NCBI GenBank assembly: GCA_023150455.1
Contig: JAKLKW010000023.1
Coordinates: 1-38,272 of the forward strand
Direction: 5' to 3'
DNA: 38,272 nucleotides
Source: Alphaproteobacteria bacterium
GTDB lineage: Bacteria > Pseudomonadota > Alphaproteobacteria > JAEULC01
Shown here: positions 16,356 through 25,424 of the stretch, in pieces
Layout of the letters: each line of letters begins with the position of its first letter
Numbering within the stretch: the first letter of the stretch is position 1
Notes under the pieces: generated by a model
Databases searched by the model: none
Told to the model about the DNA's origin: nothing
Seen by the model: only the letters and a program-made list of their open reading frames with translations
Position numbers and translations under genes: made by a program

Positions 16356-17426
16356 GTGGCCGCCCATCGCTGGCTGATGACCGAGGCCAAGGCGCCGATG
16401 CAGCGGGCCCAATTCGACCCGTTGCCGCCCGGCCCGGGCGAGGTGGTGGTCGCGGTCGCCGGCTGCGGCGTTTGCCACACCGATCTCGGCTACTACTACG
16501 ACGGGGTGCGCACCAACCGGCCGCCGCCGCTGACGTTGGGCCACGAGATCAGCGGACGCGTGGTCGCCTGCGGCGCCGGGGCCGAGGCGTGGCACGACCG
16601 GGCGGTGATCGTCCCGGCGGTGATCCCCTGCGGCCAGTGCGCGCTGTGCCGGACCGGCAGGGCGACGATCTGTCGCAGCCAGAAGATGCCGGGTAACGAC
16701 ATCGATGGCGGCTTCGCCACGCATGTCCGCGTGCCGGCGCACGGGCTGTGCGGCGTCGACGAGGCGCGGCTGGGCACATCGGGGCTGGCGCTCGCCGATG
16801 TGTCGGTGGTCGCCGACGCGGTGACGACCCCGTACCAGGCGGTCAAGCGCGCCGGCGTGACGCCGGGCAGCCTGGCAGTCGTGGTCGGCGTCGGCGGCGT
16901 CGGCGGCTACGCGGCGCAGGTTGCCGCGGCCTTCGGCGCCACGGTCGCCGCCATCGACGTCGACGATGCCAAGCTCGCGCAGATCGCGCGCGGCGGCGCC
17001 GCGCTGACGCTCAACGCCCGCGGCATGGACGATCGCGCGCTGAAGCAGGCGGTGCAGGATTTCGCCAGGCAGCGGGGACTGCCGGAAGCGGGCTGGTTCA
17101 TCTTCGAATGCTCCGGCACCGCCGCCGGGCAACTGACCGCCTACGGCCTGATCAATCACGGCTCCACGCTGTCGGTGGTAGGCTTCACGCGCGACAAGGT
17201 CGAGATCCGCCTCTCCAACCTGATGGCCTACGACGCGCGCTGCCTCGGCAACTGGGGCTGTCCGCCCGAACTCTATCCCGAGGCGCTCGGCCTCGTGCTC
17301 GACGGGCGCGTGCGCCTGGCGCCGTACATCGAGCAGAGGCCGCTCGACACGATCAACGCCGTGTTCGCCGACGTGCACGCGGGACGCATCAAGCGCCGCG
17401 TGATCCTCGTTCCCGACAGCGCCTGA
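16356..17426 (+). CDS. had: 6-hydroxycyclohex-1-ene-1-carbonyl-CoA dehydrogenase
   Basis: The 356-residue medium-chain zinc dehydrogenase has the catalytic zinc motif GCGVCHTD (Cys40) and GHE (His63), a structural zinc set Cys92, Cys95, Cys98 and Cys106 (PCGQCALC ... C), and the NAD-binding [13 protein letters not shown]. Its place directly before oah and dch identifies it as Had. Had oxidises 6-hydroxycyclohex-1-ene-1-carbonyl-CoA to the 6-oxo compound with NAD, the third step after ring reduction. GTG 16356 follows GGAGGAAGG at good spacing and is the preferred start; the next in-frame ATG would lose the N-terminal strand. It is the first gene of the benzoyl-CoA operon and ends 12 bp before oah. 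Confidence 0.94.
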   Translation: MAAHRWLMTEAKAPMQRAQFDPLPPGPGEVVVAVAGCGVCHTDLGYYYDGVRTNRPPPLTLGHEISGRVVACGAGAEAWHDRAVIVPAVIPCGQCALCRTGRATICRSQKMPGNDIDGGFATHVRVPAHGLCGVDEARLGTSGLALADVSVVADAVTTPYQAVKRAGVTPGSLAVVVGVGGVGGYAAQVAAAFGATVAAIDVDDAKLAQIARGGAALTLNARGMDDRALKQAVQDFARQRGLPEAGWFIFECSGTAAGQLTAYGLINHGSTLSVVGFTRDKVEIRLSNLMAYDARCLGNWGCPPELYPEALGLVLDGRVRLAPYIEQRPLDTINAVFADVHAGRIKRRVILVPDSA

Positions 17427-17438
17427 AAGGAGCCGTCC

Positions 17439-18548
17439 ATGACCGCTTCCCACGCCCTCCACGACCACAATCTGTGCGAGCCCGCGGGGCAGGGCGTGCG
17501 CTACGAGAAGCGGCCGGTACGCGGACCCGACGGCAAGCCGGTCGCCGGCCTCTACAACGCCTGGATCTGGCTCGACAACCCCGACCAGTACAATTCCTAC
17601 ACCACCGAGATGGTGAAGGCCGCGATCCTCGCGTTCCGCGCCGCCAGCAACGCGCGCGACGTGGTCGCGGTCGTGTTCACCGGTGTCGGCGACAAGGCCT
17701 TCTGCACCGGCGGCAACACCAAGGAATACGCCGAATACTATGCCGGCCGGCCGCTGGAGTACCGGCAGTACCTGCGGCTGTTCAACGACATGGTCAGCGC
17801 CATCCTGGGCTGCGACAAGCCGGTCGTCTGCCGGGTCAACGGCATGCGCGTCGGCGGCGGCCAGGAGGTCGGCATGGCCTGCGACCTGTCGGTGGCGCAG
17901 GACCTGGCGCGCTTCGGCCAGGCCGGGCCCAAGCACGGATCGTCGCCGATCGGCGGCTCGACCGACTTCCTGCCGCTGATGATCGGCAGCGAGCGCGGCA
18001 TGGAAAGCGGCACGCTGTGCGACCAGTGGTCGGCGCACAAGGCCTACCGCGTCGGCATGATCACGGACATCGTTCCCGCTCTCAAGGTCGACGGCCGCTT
18101 CGTCGCCAACCCGCTGGTCGAGACGCAGCGCTGGCTCGACGAATACGGACGCATCGTGCACGGCGAGCCGAAGACCGGCGCGGCGCTGGCCGAGGGCAAG
18201 GCCATGCTGGCCCGGGGAACCGTCGACCTGTCGCTGCTCGACGACCGGGTCGATGCGATATGCACAAAGATCCTGATGACATTCCCGGACTGCATCACCA
18301 AGACCTTCGAGGAGCTGCGCAAGCCGAAGCTCGAGGCGTGGAACCGCAACAAGGAGGATTCGCGCGCCTGGCTCGCGCTCAACATGATGACCGAGGCGCG
18401 CGCCGGCTTCCGCGCCTTCAACGAGGGGCCGAAGGACGACCGCGAGATCGACTTCATTGCCCTGCGCCAGGCGCTCGCCCGCGGCGAGGCCTGGGGGCCC
18501 GAGCTGATGGCCAAGATCATGCCGCGCTCGTCCAAGGCCGCCGCCTGA
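17439..18548 (+). CDS. oah: 6-oxocyclohex-1-ene-1-carbonyl-CoA hydrolase
   Basis: This 369-residue crotonase-family protein is longer than ordinary enoyl-CoA hydratases and matches the size of known Oah proteins. It shows the crotonase oxyanion segments FCTGGNTKEYAEYYAG and VNGMRVGGGQEVGMACDLS, and the KHGSSPIGGSTDFLP segment typical of the family. Oah adds water twice to 6-oxocyclohexene-carbonyl-CoA and opens the ring to give 3-hydroxypimelyl-CoA. AAAGGAG precedes the ATG at 17439. The stop overlaps the dch start by one base (TGATG). Confidence 0.95.
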   Translation: MTASHALHDHNLCEPAGQGVRYEKRPVRGPDGKPVAGLYNAWIWLDNPDQYNSYTTEMVKAAILAFRAASNARDVVAVVFTGVGDKAFCTGGNTKEYAEYYAGRPLEYRQYLRLFNDMVSAILGCDKPVVCRVNGMRVGGGQEVGMACDLSVAQDLARFGQAGPKHGSSPIGGSTDFLPLMIGSERGMESGTLCDQWSAHKAYRVGMITDIVPALKVDGRFVANPLVETQRWLDEYGRIVHGEPKTGAALAEGKAMLARGTVDLSLLDDRVDAICTKILMTFPDCITKTFEELRKPKLEAWNRNKEDSRAWLALNMMTEARAGFRAFNEGPKDDREIDFIALRQALARGEAWGPELMAKIMPRSSKAAA

Positions 18549-19315
18549 TGACCGCCGCCGTCAAGGCATGGCTCGACCACGAGGGCCGCCTGCTGCGACT
18601 GCGGCTCGCGCGCCCGAAGGCCAATGTCCTCGACGCGGCGATGGTGGCAGGCCTGGACGAGGCGCTGGCCCGCCACGCCGACATGCCCGGGCTGCTCGGC
18701 ATCCTGGTCGATCACGAAGGCCCCAACTTCAGCTTCGGCGCCAGTGTCGAAGAGCATCTTCCGGCGCAGTGCGCGGCGATGCTGAAGGGCTTCCATGCGC
18801 TGATCCTGCGCGTCGCGGGCGCCCCGGTTCCGGTCATGAGCGCGGTCCGCGGCCAATGCCTCGGCGGCGGGCTGGAGCTGGCGCTCGCCGGCAGCTTCAT
18901 CTTCGCCGCGCCCGATGCGCGCCTCGGCCAGCCCGAGATCGTGCTCGGCGTGTTCGCGCCGGCGGCCACGGCGCTGCTGCCGCCGCGCGTCGGCCAGGCG
19001 CGCGCCGAGGACCTGCTCCTGTCCGGCCGGACGGTCGACGCCGCGGAGGCGCACGCCATCGGGCTGGTGGACGCGGTCGCCGACGATCCCACGGCCGCGG
19101 CGCTGGCCTGGTTCGACCGGCATCTCGTGCCGCGCAGCGCCAGCTCGCTGCGCCATGCGGTCAAGGCCGTGCGCGGCGCGTTCGCCAGCGACCTGGCGGC
19201 GCGCCTCGCCGCGCTGGAGGCACTCTATCTGAACGGGCTGATGGCTACGCACGATGCGAAGGAAGGGCTCGAGGCCTTTCTCGCCAAGCGGCCGGCCCGA
19301 TGGGAGCACCGCTAG
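18548..19315 (+). CDS. dch: Cyclohexa-1,5-diene-1-carbonyl-CoA hydratase
   Basis: The 255-residue crotonase-fold protein has an oxyanion-hole region FSFGASVEEH (near 58-67) and VRGQCLGGGLELALAGSF (near 100), plus the C-terminal LEAFLAKR helix. Dch hydrates the dienoyl-CoA made by benzoyl-CoA reductase to 6-hydroxycyclohex-1-ene-1-carbonyl-CoA, the substrate of Had. Its position between oah and bcrC, with a one-base overlap upstream and a one-base gap downstream, is the arrangement known from Thauera-type clusters. The assignment rests on both sequence pattern and context. Confidence 0.93.
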   Translation: MTAAVKAWLDHEGRLLRLRLARPKANVLDAAMVAGLDEALARHADMPGLLGILVDHEGPNFSFGASVEEHLPAQCAAMLKGFHALILRVAGAPVPVMSAVRGQCLGGGLELALAGSFIFAAPDARLGQPEIVLGVFAPAATALLPPRVGQARAEDLLLSGRTVDAAEAHAIGLVDAVADDPTAAALAWFDRHLVPRSASSLRHAVKAVRGAFASDLAARLAALEALYLNGLMATHDAKEGLEAFLAKRPARWEHR

Positions 19316-19316
19316 C

Positions 19317-20483
19317 ATGAGCACGTCCGACATCGTCGCCCGCTGCACGGGCCTGTTCGAAGACCTGAACTTCGTCTACGCGCGCGAATGGAAGGCGGCC
19401 AGGCCGGGCCGCAAGGTCGTGGGCTACATGCCGTTCTACGTGCCGCGCGAGCTGATCCATGCCGCCGGCGCCTTGCCCATGGGCGTCCTCGGCGGCGGCG
19501 ACCAGCTCGAGGTCATTCACGGCGACGCCTACTACCAGAGCTACATCTGCCGCATCCCCCGCTCGACGGTGGAGCTGGGGGTCACCGGCCGGCTCGATTT
19601 CGTCGACGGCATGTTGTTCCCCAGCATTTGCGACGTGATCCGGAACCTGTCGGGCATGTGGAAGATCATGTTCCCGAAGACGATGGCGCGCTACGTCGAC
19701 GTGCCGCAGAACTTCCGCGACGACGTCGGCGGCGAGTTTTACGTCAACGAGCTGAACGAGCTGCGCAAGGACCTGGGCGAGCTGTGCGGCCGGCCCGTCG
19801 ACGACGAGTCGCTGCGGCACTCGATCGCGCTCTACAACGAGAACCGCCGCCTGGTGCGCGAGGTCTACGCCTTCCGCGCCGCCGCGCCGTGGAAGGCGCC
19901 GTCGTCCGAAGTCTATCTGCTGATGCGCGCCGGCATGGTGCTCGCCGTCGAAGAGCATTCGCGCATGCTCGGCGAGTATCTCGAGGCCGCCCTTGCCGAG
20001 AACCGGCCGCGGCGCGACAACACGCGCATCGTGATCACCGGCGCCTTCTGCGAGCAGCCCCCGCTCAGCCTGATCAAGTCGGTCGAGCTGGCCGGGTGCT
20101 ACATCGTCGACGACGACTTCATGCTGGTGAACCGGTGGGAGAAGGCGAACGTCCCGCTCGAGGGCGATCCGATCCGAAACCTCGCCTGCACCTATCTGCA
20201 CGGTTCCATGAGCACCTCGGCCAAGTACGAGCCCGACCTGTCGAAGAAGGGCCTCTATCTGGTCGACTCGGTCCGTCGCAACCGGGCCGAGGGCGTCATC
20301 TTCATGGCGCCGAGCTTCTGCGACCCGGCGCTGCTGGAGCGCCCGATGCTGCAGAACGTGCTGGCCGCGCACGGCGTGCCCTTCATCGCGTTCAAGTACG
20401 CCGAGAATTCCGGCCAGATGGCGCCGATCCGCGAGCAGGCCGGCACCTTCGCCGACTCGATCAAGCTGTGGAGCGAAGCATGA
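19317..20483 (+). CDS. bcrC: Benzoyl-CoA reductase subunit BcrC
   Basis: The 388-residue protein belongs to the 2-hydroxyacyl-CoA dehydratase/BCR gamma family and matches BcrC length. The N-terminal region reads KVVGYMPFYVPRELIHAAGALP. Candidate cluster-ligand cysteines are in SYICRIPRS, FPSICDVIRN and GAFCEQPP. BcrB and BcrC together hold the [4Fe-4S] clusters and the site where the aromatic ring of benzoyl-CoA is reduced by two electrons, driven by ATP hydrolysis on BcrAD. The enzyme is cytoplasmic and oxygen-sensitive. It starts one base after dch and overlaps bcrB by 4 bp (ATGA). Confidence 0.96.
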   Translation: MSTSDIVARCTGLFEDLNFVYAREWKAARPGRKVVGYMPFYVPRELIHAAGALPMGVLGGGDQLEVIHGDAYYQSYICRIPRSTVELGVTGRLDFVDGMLFPSICDVIRNLSGMWKIMFPKTMARYVDVPQNFRDDVGGEFYVNELNELRKDLGELCGRPVDDESLRHSIALYNENRRLVREVYAFRAAAPWKAPSSEVYLLMRAGMVLAVEEHSRMLGEYLEAALAENRPRRDNTRIVITGAFCEQPPLSLIKSVELAGCYIVDDDFMLVNRWEKANVPLEGDPIRNLACTYLHGSMSTSAKYEPDLSKKGLYLVDSVRRNRAEGVIFMAPSFCDPALLERPMLQNVLAAHGVPFIAFKYAENSGQMAPIREQAGTFADSIKLWSEA

Positions 20484-21826
20484 CCGCAACCGCGACCGCC
20501 GCCGCCCGGCCGGCCCCGAAGACCGCCGCCCCCAGGGAGGCGATCAAGGAACCGTCGATGGTCAAGCAGAAGGAGATGATCGCCGGGAACTACGAGAAGC
20601 TGGCGACGGCGAAGGCGATGGGACGCAAGGTCGCCTCGACCTTCGTGCCGGGCAATCTCAACGAGCTCATCATGTGCTTCGATCTCGTGAACAACCTGCC
20701 CGAGATCAACGCGATCCAGAACGGGCTGCGCAAGAAGAGCGGACAGCTGATCGTCGAAGCCGAGAAGCGCGGCCAGTCGGAGGACGTCTGCACCTACGTG
20801 AAGAGCGACCTCGGCATGCTGGCCAAGGGCAATATCGGGCCCGACGGGCGGCCGATCCCGTCGCCCGACGTGCTGCTCCTGTCCTATACCGGCTGCTTCA
20901 CCTTCATGAAGTGGTTCGAGCTGCTGCGCGAGCAGTACAAGTGCGAGACGGTGATGCTGCACGTCCCCTACGAGGGCGAGGGCAAGGTCACCGAGAACAT
21001 GCGCGCCTATATCGTCAAGCAGCTGCGCGAGGACGTGATCCCGACGCTCGAGCGGGTCAGCGGCGTCAAGTTCGACATCGACCGGCTGCGCGAGTACCTG
21101 CGCGAATCGGCGCGGGCCGAGGAAGATCTGGTCTGGACGCTGGAGAGCGCCAAGCACAAGCCCTCGCCGATCGATGCCTATTTCGGCGGCGTCTACTACA
21201 TCGGGCCCATCTTCACCGCGTTCCGCGGCACGCCCGATGCCACCGAATACTACCGGCTGCTGCGGCAAGAGGTGCAGCAGCGCCTGGATGCCGGGCAGGG
21301 ACCGGTCACGCCCGAGGGGGAGCTGAGCAAGGAGAAGTACAGGCTCGTCGTCGAGGGCCCGCCCAACTACACGAGCTTCCGCGACTTCTGGAAGATGTTC
21401 TACGACGAGGGCGCGGTCGTCGTGGCCAGCACCTACACGAAGGTCGGTGGCACCTACGACCTCGGCTTCCGGCACGATCCCGACCATCCGCTCGAATCGC
21501 TCGCCGAGTACTGCCTGGGCTGCTACACCAACCGCAACCTGCCCGGCCGCATCGACATGATCGAGAAATACCTCAACGAGTATGAGGCGGACGGGCTGCT
21601 GGTGAACTCGATCAAGAGCTGCAACAGCTTCTCCGCCGGCCAGCTCCTGATGCTGCGGGAGATCGAGCGGCGCACGGGCAAGCCCGCGGCCTTCATCGAG
21701 ACCGATCTGGTCGACCCGCGCTATTTCTCGCCGGCCAACGTCAAGAATCGGCTGGAGAGCTATTTCCAGATGGTCGAGCAGAAGCGGCGGGGCGCCGGCG
21801 TCGCGGCCGCCGCAGCCGTGCACTGA
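20480..21826 (+). CDS. bcrB: Benzoyl-CoA reductase subunit BcrB
   Basis: The 448-residue product matches the BcrB family. Conserved cysteines appear in SYTGCFTFMKW, CLGCYTNRN and SIKSCNSFSAGQ. The first 25 or so residues are an Ala/Pro-rich low-complexity extension before the conserved MVKQKEMIAGNYEK, so an internal start at the ATG of MVKQKE is possible. I keep ATG 20480 because it gives an ATGA overlap with bcrC. BcrB pairs with BcrC to form the substrate-reducing half of the enzyme. A GGGGAGAG site in the 18-bp gap serves bcrA. Confidence 0.96.
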   Translation: MTATATAAARPAPKTAAPREAIKEPSMVKQKEMIAGNYEKLATAKAMGRKVASTFVPGNLNELIMCFDLVNNLPEINAIQNGLRKKSGQLIVEAEKRGQSEDVCTYVKSDLGMLAKGNIGPDGRPIPSPDVLLLSYTGCFTFMKWFELLREQYKCETVMLHVPYEGEGKVTENMRAYIVKQLREDVIPTLERVSGVKFDIDRLREYLRESARAEEDLVWTLESAKHKPSPIDAYFGGVYYIGPIFTAFRGTPDATEYYRLLRQEVQQRLDAGQGPVTPEGELSKEKYRLVVEGPPNYTSFRDFWKMFYDEGAVVVASTYTKVGGTYDLGFRHDPDHPLESLAEYCLGCYTNRNLPGRIDMIEKYLNEYEADGLLVNSIKSCNSFSAGQLLMLREIERRTGKPAAFIETDLVDPRYFSPANVKNRLESYFQMVEQKRRGAGVAAAAAVH

Positions 21827-21844
21827 GACCCCGGGGAGAGCGCC

Positions 21845-23179
21845 ATGCACACCTTCATCGGCATCGATCTCGGCTCGACCACGACGAAGGCCGTGCTGAT
21901 GGACGAGAACATGGAGGTTCTCGGCCGGGGCATCACCAACTCGCGATCGAACTACGACACCGCCAGCCGCGTCGCGAAGCACGAGGCGCTGATCAACGCG
22001 CGCTTCACGCTGTTCCGGCGCGCATTTGCGGAGCTGCCGGGCGTGGCCGACAGGCTCGACGCGCTGCTGGCGGACCTCGAGCGCAGCTTCCGCCTGGAGC
22101 AGTTCCTCGAGGAGCTCGGCGAGCTCGAGCGCACCTGCATCGAGAACGCGCGCGGCGACCGCTTCGCCGGCAAGGAGCGCGCGACGCGCGAGGCGCTGGA
22201 GGCCGTGTTCGCCACCCTGAGGCAGGAGGCGCCGGCGTTGTTCGCCCCCGGCGCGAAGCGCAAGTCCGACTTCTTCCGCGATATCGCCGGCTCTCGCTTC
22301 ATGGCCGTCGCCGAGCCGATCGGCAAGACGAGCGGGCTGGGCTACGACCTGCTGCTGAACGTCTACGACAAGTCGATCATCGAGGTCGAGAACCGGCCGC
22401 CGTCCGGCGACATGAACGGTCGCTTCCTGCGCGCCCTGCGCCGCCTGCTCGACGGCGGCGCCGATCTCGGCGTCGCGCAGGGCGACGTCATGCGGACCGT
22501 GCAGGGCGCGCTGGACGTGGCGCTGGAGGAGACCTATGTGGTCGGCACCGGCTATGGCCGCGTGACGCTGCCCTTCTCCAAGGAGCACATCCGCTCCGAG
22601 ATCCTGTGCCACGGGCTGGGCGCGCACATCATGTACCCGGGCACGCGCACCGTGCTCGACATCGGCGGCCAGGACACCAAGGCGATCCAGGTCGATCCCA
22701 ACGGCATCGTCGAGAACTTCCAGATGAACGACCGCTGCGCCGCCGGCTGCGGGCGCTATCTCGGCTATATCGCCGACGAGATGAACATCGGGTTGCACGA
22801 GCTGGGTCCGATGGCGATGCAGGCGACCCGGAGCGTCCGGATCAACTCGACCTGCACCGTCTTCGCCGGCGCCGAGCTGCGCGACCGCCTGGCCCTCGGC
22901 GAGAAGCGGGAGGACATCATGGCCGGCCTCCATCGCGCGATCATCCTGCGCGCCATGTCGATCCTGTCGCGCTCGGGTGGCGTGCGCGACCAGTTCACGT
23001 TCACGGGCGGCGTGGCGAAGAACGAGGCGGCGGTGCGCGAACTGGCGAAGCTCGTCAAGGAGAACTACGGCGACCGGACCATCAACATCAATCCGGATTC
23101 GATCTACACGGGCGCCCTGGGCGCCGCCGCGTTCAGCAGGCGCAGCGTCGAGAACGGCGCGACGGGAGGCGTATCATGA
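21845..23179 (+). CDS. bcrA: Benzoyl-CoA reductase ATPase subunit BcrA
   Basis: The 444-residue protein is an ASKHA-fold activator ATPase. Phosphate-1 motif [16 protein letters not shown] is at the N-terminus and [11 protein letters not shown] is the second phosphate motif. Cys298 in [12 protein letters not shown] is the likely ligand of the [4Fe-4S] cluster shared with BcrD, and NSTCTVFAG supplies the second cysteine. A long insert (about 35-230) between the first motif and the rest is typical of BcrA compared with BcrD. BcrAD couples hydrolysis of ATP to low-potential electron transfer from ferredoxin to BcrBC. It overlaps bcrD by 4 bp. Confidence 0.96.
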   Translation: MHTFIGIDLGSTTTKAVLMDENMEVLGRGITNSRSNYDTASRVAKHEALINARFTLFRRAFAELPGVADRLDALLADLERSFRLEQFLEELGELERTCIENARGDRFAGKERATREALEAVFATLRQEAPALFAPGAKRKSDFFRDIAGSRFMAVAEPIGKTSGLGYDLLLNVYDKSIIEVENRPPSGDMNGRFLRALRRLLDGGADLGVAQGDVMRTVQGALDVALEETYVVGTGYGRVTLPFSKEHIRSEILCHGLGAHIMYPGTRTVLDIGGQDTKAIQVDPNGIVENFQMNDRCAAGCGRYLGYIADEMNIGLHELGPMAMQATRSVRINSTCTVFAGAELRDRLALGEKREDIMAGLHRAIILRAMSILSRSGGVRDQFTFTGGVAKNEAAVRELAKLVKENYGDRTININPDSIYTGALGAAAFSRRSVENGATGGVS

Positions 23180-24015
23180 CGATCACCGCGGGCGTCGATG
23201 TCGGCACCGGCTCGATCAAGACGGTGCTGTTCGAGGTCGAGGGCGGCCGCACGCACTGGCTGGTGCGGCGCACGGACCGGGTCCGGCAGCGCGATCCGCT
23301 GAAGCTCGCCGCGCAGGCCTACGACCAGGCGCTGGAGGAGGCGGGCCTGCGCCGCGGCGACGTGCACTATGTCGCCACCACGGGAGAGGGGGAGAGCCTC
23401 GACTTCCACACCGGGCACTTCTACTCGATGACGACGCATGCGCGCGGCGCCATCTACCTCGAGCCGTCCGCCCGCGCGGTGCTCGACGTCGGCGCCCTGC
23501 ACGGCCGCGCCATCCGCGTCGACGCGCGCGGCAAGGTGCTGACCTACAAGATGACCAGCCAGTGCGCGTCGGGCTCGGGGCAGTTCCTCGAGAACATCGC
23601 GCGCTATCTCGGCGTCGGCCAGGACGAGATCGGCAAGCTGTCGCGCCAGGCGGACAACCCCGAGAAGGTCAGCGGCATCTGCGCCGTGCTGGCCGAGACC
23701 GACGTTATCAACATGGTCTCGCGCAACATCTCGGCGCCCAACATCCTGAAGGGCATCCACCTGTCGATGTCGGACCGCTTGGCCAAGCTGCTCAAGACGA
23801 TCGGCGGGATCGACGGCACGGTGCTGATGACCGGCGGGCTGGCGCTGGATGACGGGCTGCTGGCGGCGATGCAGGAGACCATGCAGCGCGAGAAGGTCGC
23901 CGTGCAGGTGACGGCCCATCGCGACTCGATCTACGCGGGCGCGATCGGCGCGGCGCTGTGGGGCGCATTCCGGCACGAGAAGCTGGCCCGCCTCGACGCG
24001 CTGGCCGCCGCGTGA
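23176..24015 (+). CDS. bcrD: Benzoyl-CoA reductase ATPase subunit BcrD
   Basis: The 279-residue protein is the shorter ASKHA ATPase of the BcrAD pair. It has the first phosphate motif [14 protein letters not shown]. Cys130 ([11 protein letters not shown]) and Cys169 ([12 protein letters not shown]) are positioned to bind the bridging [4Fe-4S] cluster, and [10 protein letters not shown] is the adenosine motif. Length and gene order (C-B-A-D) are those of the Thauera/Magnetospirillum-type reductase. The ATG overlaps the bcrA stop, giving tight coupling of the two ATPase subunits. The ferredoxin gene follows after 24 bp. Confidence 0.96.
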   Translation: MTITAGVDVGTGSIKTVLFEVEGGRTHWLVRRTDRVRQRDPLKLAAQAYDQALEEAGLRRGDVHYVATTGEGESLDFHTGHFYSMTTHARGAIYLEPSARAVLDVGALHGRAIRVDARGKVLTYKMTSQCASGSGQFLENIARYLGVGQDEIGKLSRQADNPEKVSGICAVLAETDVINMVSRNISAPNILKGIHLSMSDRLAKLLKTIGGIDGTVLMTGGLALDDGLLAAMQETMQREKVAVQVTAHRDSIYAGAIGAALWGAFRHEKLARLDALAAA

Positions 24016-24039
24016 GCCATTCCGAGCAGGAGACCACCC

Positions 24040-24285
24040 ATGGCCCTGATGATCGTCGAACCCTGCACCAACTGCGATGCCTGCCGGCCGGTGTGCCCGA
24101 ACGAGGCGATCGCCGCGGGCGACCCGATCTACGTCATCGACGCGCTGCGTTGCACCGAATGCGTCGGGGCGGAGGACGAGCCGCAATGCCGGCTGGTCTG
24201 CCCGGCCGACTGCATCGTCGACAATCCCGATTTCCGCGAGTCGCGCGAGCAGCTCCTGGCGAAATACGAGAGCCTGCACGCCTAG
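24040..24285 (+). CDS. fdx: 2[4Fe-4S] ferredoxin, electron donor of benzoyl-CoA reductase
   Basis: The 81-residue protein has one standard cluster motif, Cys9-x2-Cys12-x2-Cys15-x3-Cys19. The second motif is stretched, Cys38-x2-Cys41-x8-Cys50-x3-Cys54, and the C-terminal tail is acidic/helical. This is the Allochromatium-type ferredoxin layout, which has unusually low potentials and is the known donor of Thauera-type benzoyl-CoA reductase. It would shuttle electrons from KorAB to BcrAD and possibly to HcrABC. AGGAG precedes the ATG. It is the last gene of the rightward operon, 56 bp from the convergent GNAT gene. Confidence 0.95.
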   Translation: MALMIVEPCTNCDACRPVCPNEAIAAGDPIYVIDALRCTECVGAEDEPQCRLVCPADCIVDNPDFRESREQLLAKYESLHA

Positions 24286-24327
24286 CGGCAGTCGATGCGG
24301 CCGCCGGCTTGATTGTTGGGCGCGCGT

Positions 24328-24353
24328 GCCGGCGCGGCGACTCATGCGCCGGC
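24328..24353. terminator. Candidate bidirectional terminator between the convergent catabolic operons
   Basis: GCCGGCGC (24328-24335) and GCGCCGGC (24346-24353) are perfect 8-bp inverted arms around a 10-nt loop. The structure sits exactly where the bcr/fdx operon and the long leftward operon meet, and the loop contains the GNAT stop codon. No T-tract is seen, so termination may need Rho or the stem alone. Confidence 0.5.
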
Positions 24354-24884
24354 GGGACCGATCCGGCGCGAGAAGGAAAGGCGCGGCGACGGCCGGAAGC
24401 CCTGCCGCTCGAGGAAGCGCGACAGCCCGTAGTTGTTCCAGGCGAGCTCCGTGCGCAGGCGCTCGACGCGTAGCGACACCAGGTTGGCGAGCAGCTGCGA
24501 AACCAGCGCGCTGCCGACCTCGCGCCGCGCACAGGCCGGATCGACGGCGATCGTGTCGAGCACGCCCTCCGGCGCCGTCTGGCCGAACTCGCCGAAGTCG
24601 ACCCGGGCCATCGCGAAGCCGACGACGCGGCCGTCCAGCTCGGCCACCAGCGATACGCGCACGCCGGACTCCTCGAGCGCCTCGGCCGCCTTGCGCCGAT
24701 AGTAGGCGGAGCGGTCGCGACCGGTGATGCGGCGGTCGATCGCGATCAGCGCCGGGAGATCTTCCGGCGCCAGCGAGCGGATCGGCACGCGGTCGCGCGA
24801 CAGCGCCTCGGAATCGTCGCCGCCCGGCCCGCTGAAGTCGAGCTCGCGTCCGCCGGCCGCTTTCGCTTCCGTCCTGATCCTCAT
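24342..24884 (-). CDS. GNAT-family N-acetyltransferase (first paralogue)
   Basis: The 180-residue product carries a single GNAT domain. LAPEDLPALIAIDRRITGRDRSAYY is the N-terminal part, VLDTIAVDPACARREVGSALV contains the acetyl-CoA pyrophosphate loop, and NNYGLSRFLERQGF is the C-terminal helix. The loop reads RREVGSAL, slightly off the usual Q/R-x-x-G-x-G/A. Two further genes in the window (24887-25399 and 37982 onward) share its IDR-x2-TG-x2-R/K-x2-Y-like N-terminal pattern. In Rhodopseudomonas palustris, benzoate-pathway ligases are controlled by lysine acetylation and the bad cluster encodes the GNAT BadL. A protein-, small-molecule- or regulator-directed role is therefore plausible here but unproven. 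It ends the long leftward operon. Confidence 0.85.
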   Translation of the reverse strand: MRIRTEAKAAGGRELDFSGPGGDDSEALSRDRVPIRSLAPEDLPALIAIDRRITGRDRSAYYRRKAAEALEESGVRVSLVAELDGRVVGFAMARVDFGEFGQTAPEGVLDTIAVDPACARREVGSALVSQLLANLVSLRVERLRTELAWNNYGLSRFLERQGFRPSPRLSFSRRIGPAGA

Positions 24885-24886
24885 GG

Positions 24887-25399
24887 TCAAGCATCCTCCC
24901 CCGTCGCCGCGCCCGCCGGCACGGCGAGACCGGTCGGTCGTTCCAGCACATGGCGCGGGGCCAGATGGAACCCGCAGGCGGCGAACAGGCGGAGCAGCGC
25001 CTCCGCGGTCCAAGCCGCCTCGCTGCGCAGCTCGCGCACGCCCGTCCGGCGAAGCCGCGCGTCGAGCGCGGTGATCAGCGCTTGCCCGACCCCCAGTCGT
25101 TGCATGTCCGGCGCGACGCCGATCGCGTCCATCGTCGCCACGGGGAACCGGCCGCCGAACTCGCCGTCGAGGATCTGCGCCAGTACGAAGCCTTGCAGCA
25201 TGCCTTGGCGGGGGTAGCCCAGGGCGACGAGCGCGGCGTGGTCATTCGACAAGGCGCGGAAGCGCTTGGCGAAGTAGCCGCGGCGCGACTGCCCCGAGTT
25301 CGCGCGGTCGATCTCGACGACGCGGGCCAGGTCGTCCGGGACGAGCGCCCGGACGTCGGCGGGCAGCGGAGCGGGGTGGTTGGCAAGGTTGGCTGCCAT
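24887..25399 (-). CDS. GNAT-family N-acetyltransferase (second paralogue)
   Basis: The 170-residue GNAT protein has a clear acetyl-CoA loop, DAIGVAPDMQRLGVGQAL. It has an N-terminal segment VPDDLARVVEIDRANSGQSRRGYF that parallels the first paralogue, and a C-terminal LLRLFAACGFHLAP. ATG 25399 has GGAAGGAA upstream, 25 bp after the hemerythrin stop; it ends 2 bp before the next GNAT start. The pair therefore looks like a tandem duplication that has diverged strongly. Substrate is unknown; location among CoA-ligase and CoA-reductase genes suggests control of the pathway or detoxification of an aromatic amine. Confidence 0.85.
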   Translation of the reverse strand: MAANLANHPAPLPADVRALVPDDLARVVEIDRANSGQSRRGYFAKRFRALSNDHAALVALGYPRQGMLQGFVLAQILDGEFGGRFPVATMDAIGVAPDMQRLGVGQALITALDARLRRTGVRELRSEAAWTAEALLRLFAACGFHLAPRHVLERPTGLAVPAGAATGEDA

Positions 25400-25424
25400 G
25401 CTGCGGTTCCTTCCGGTACGGCAA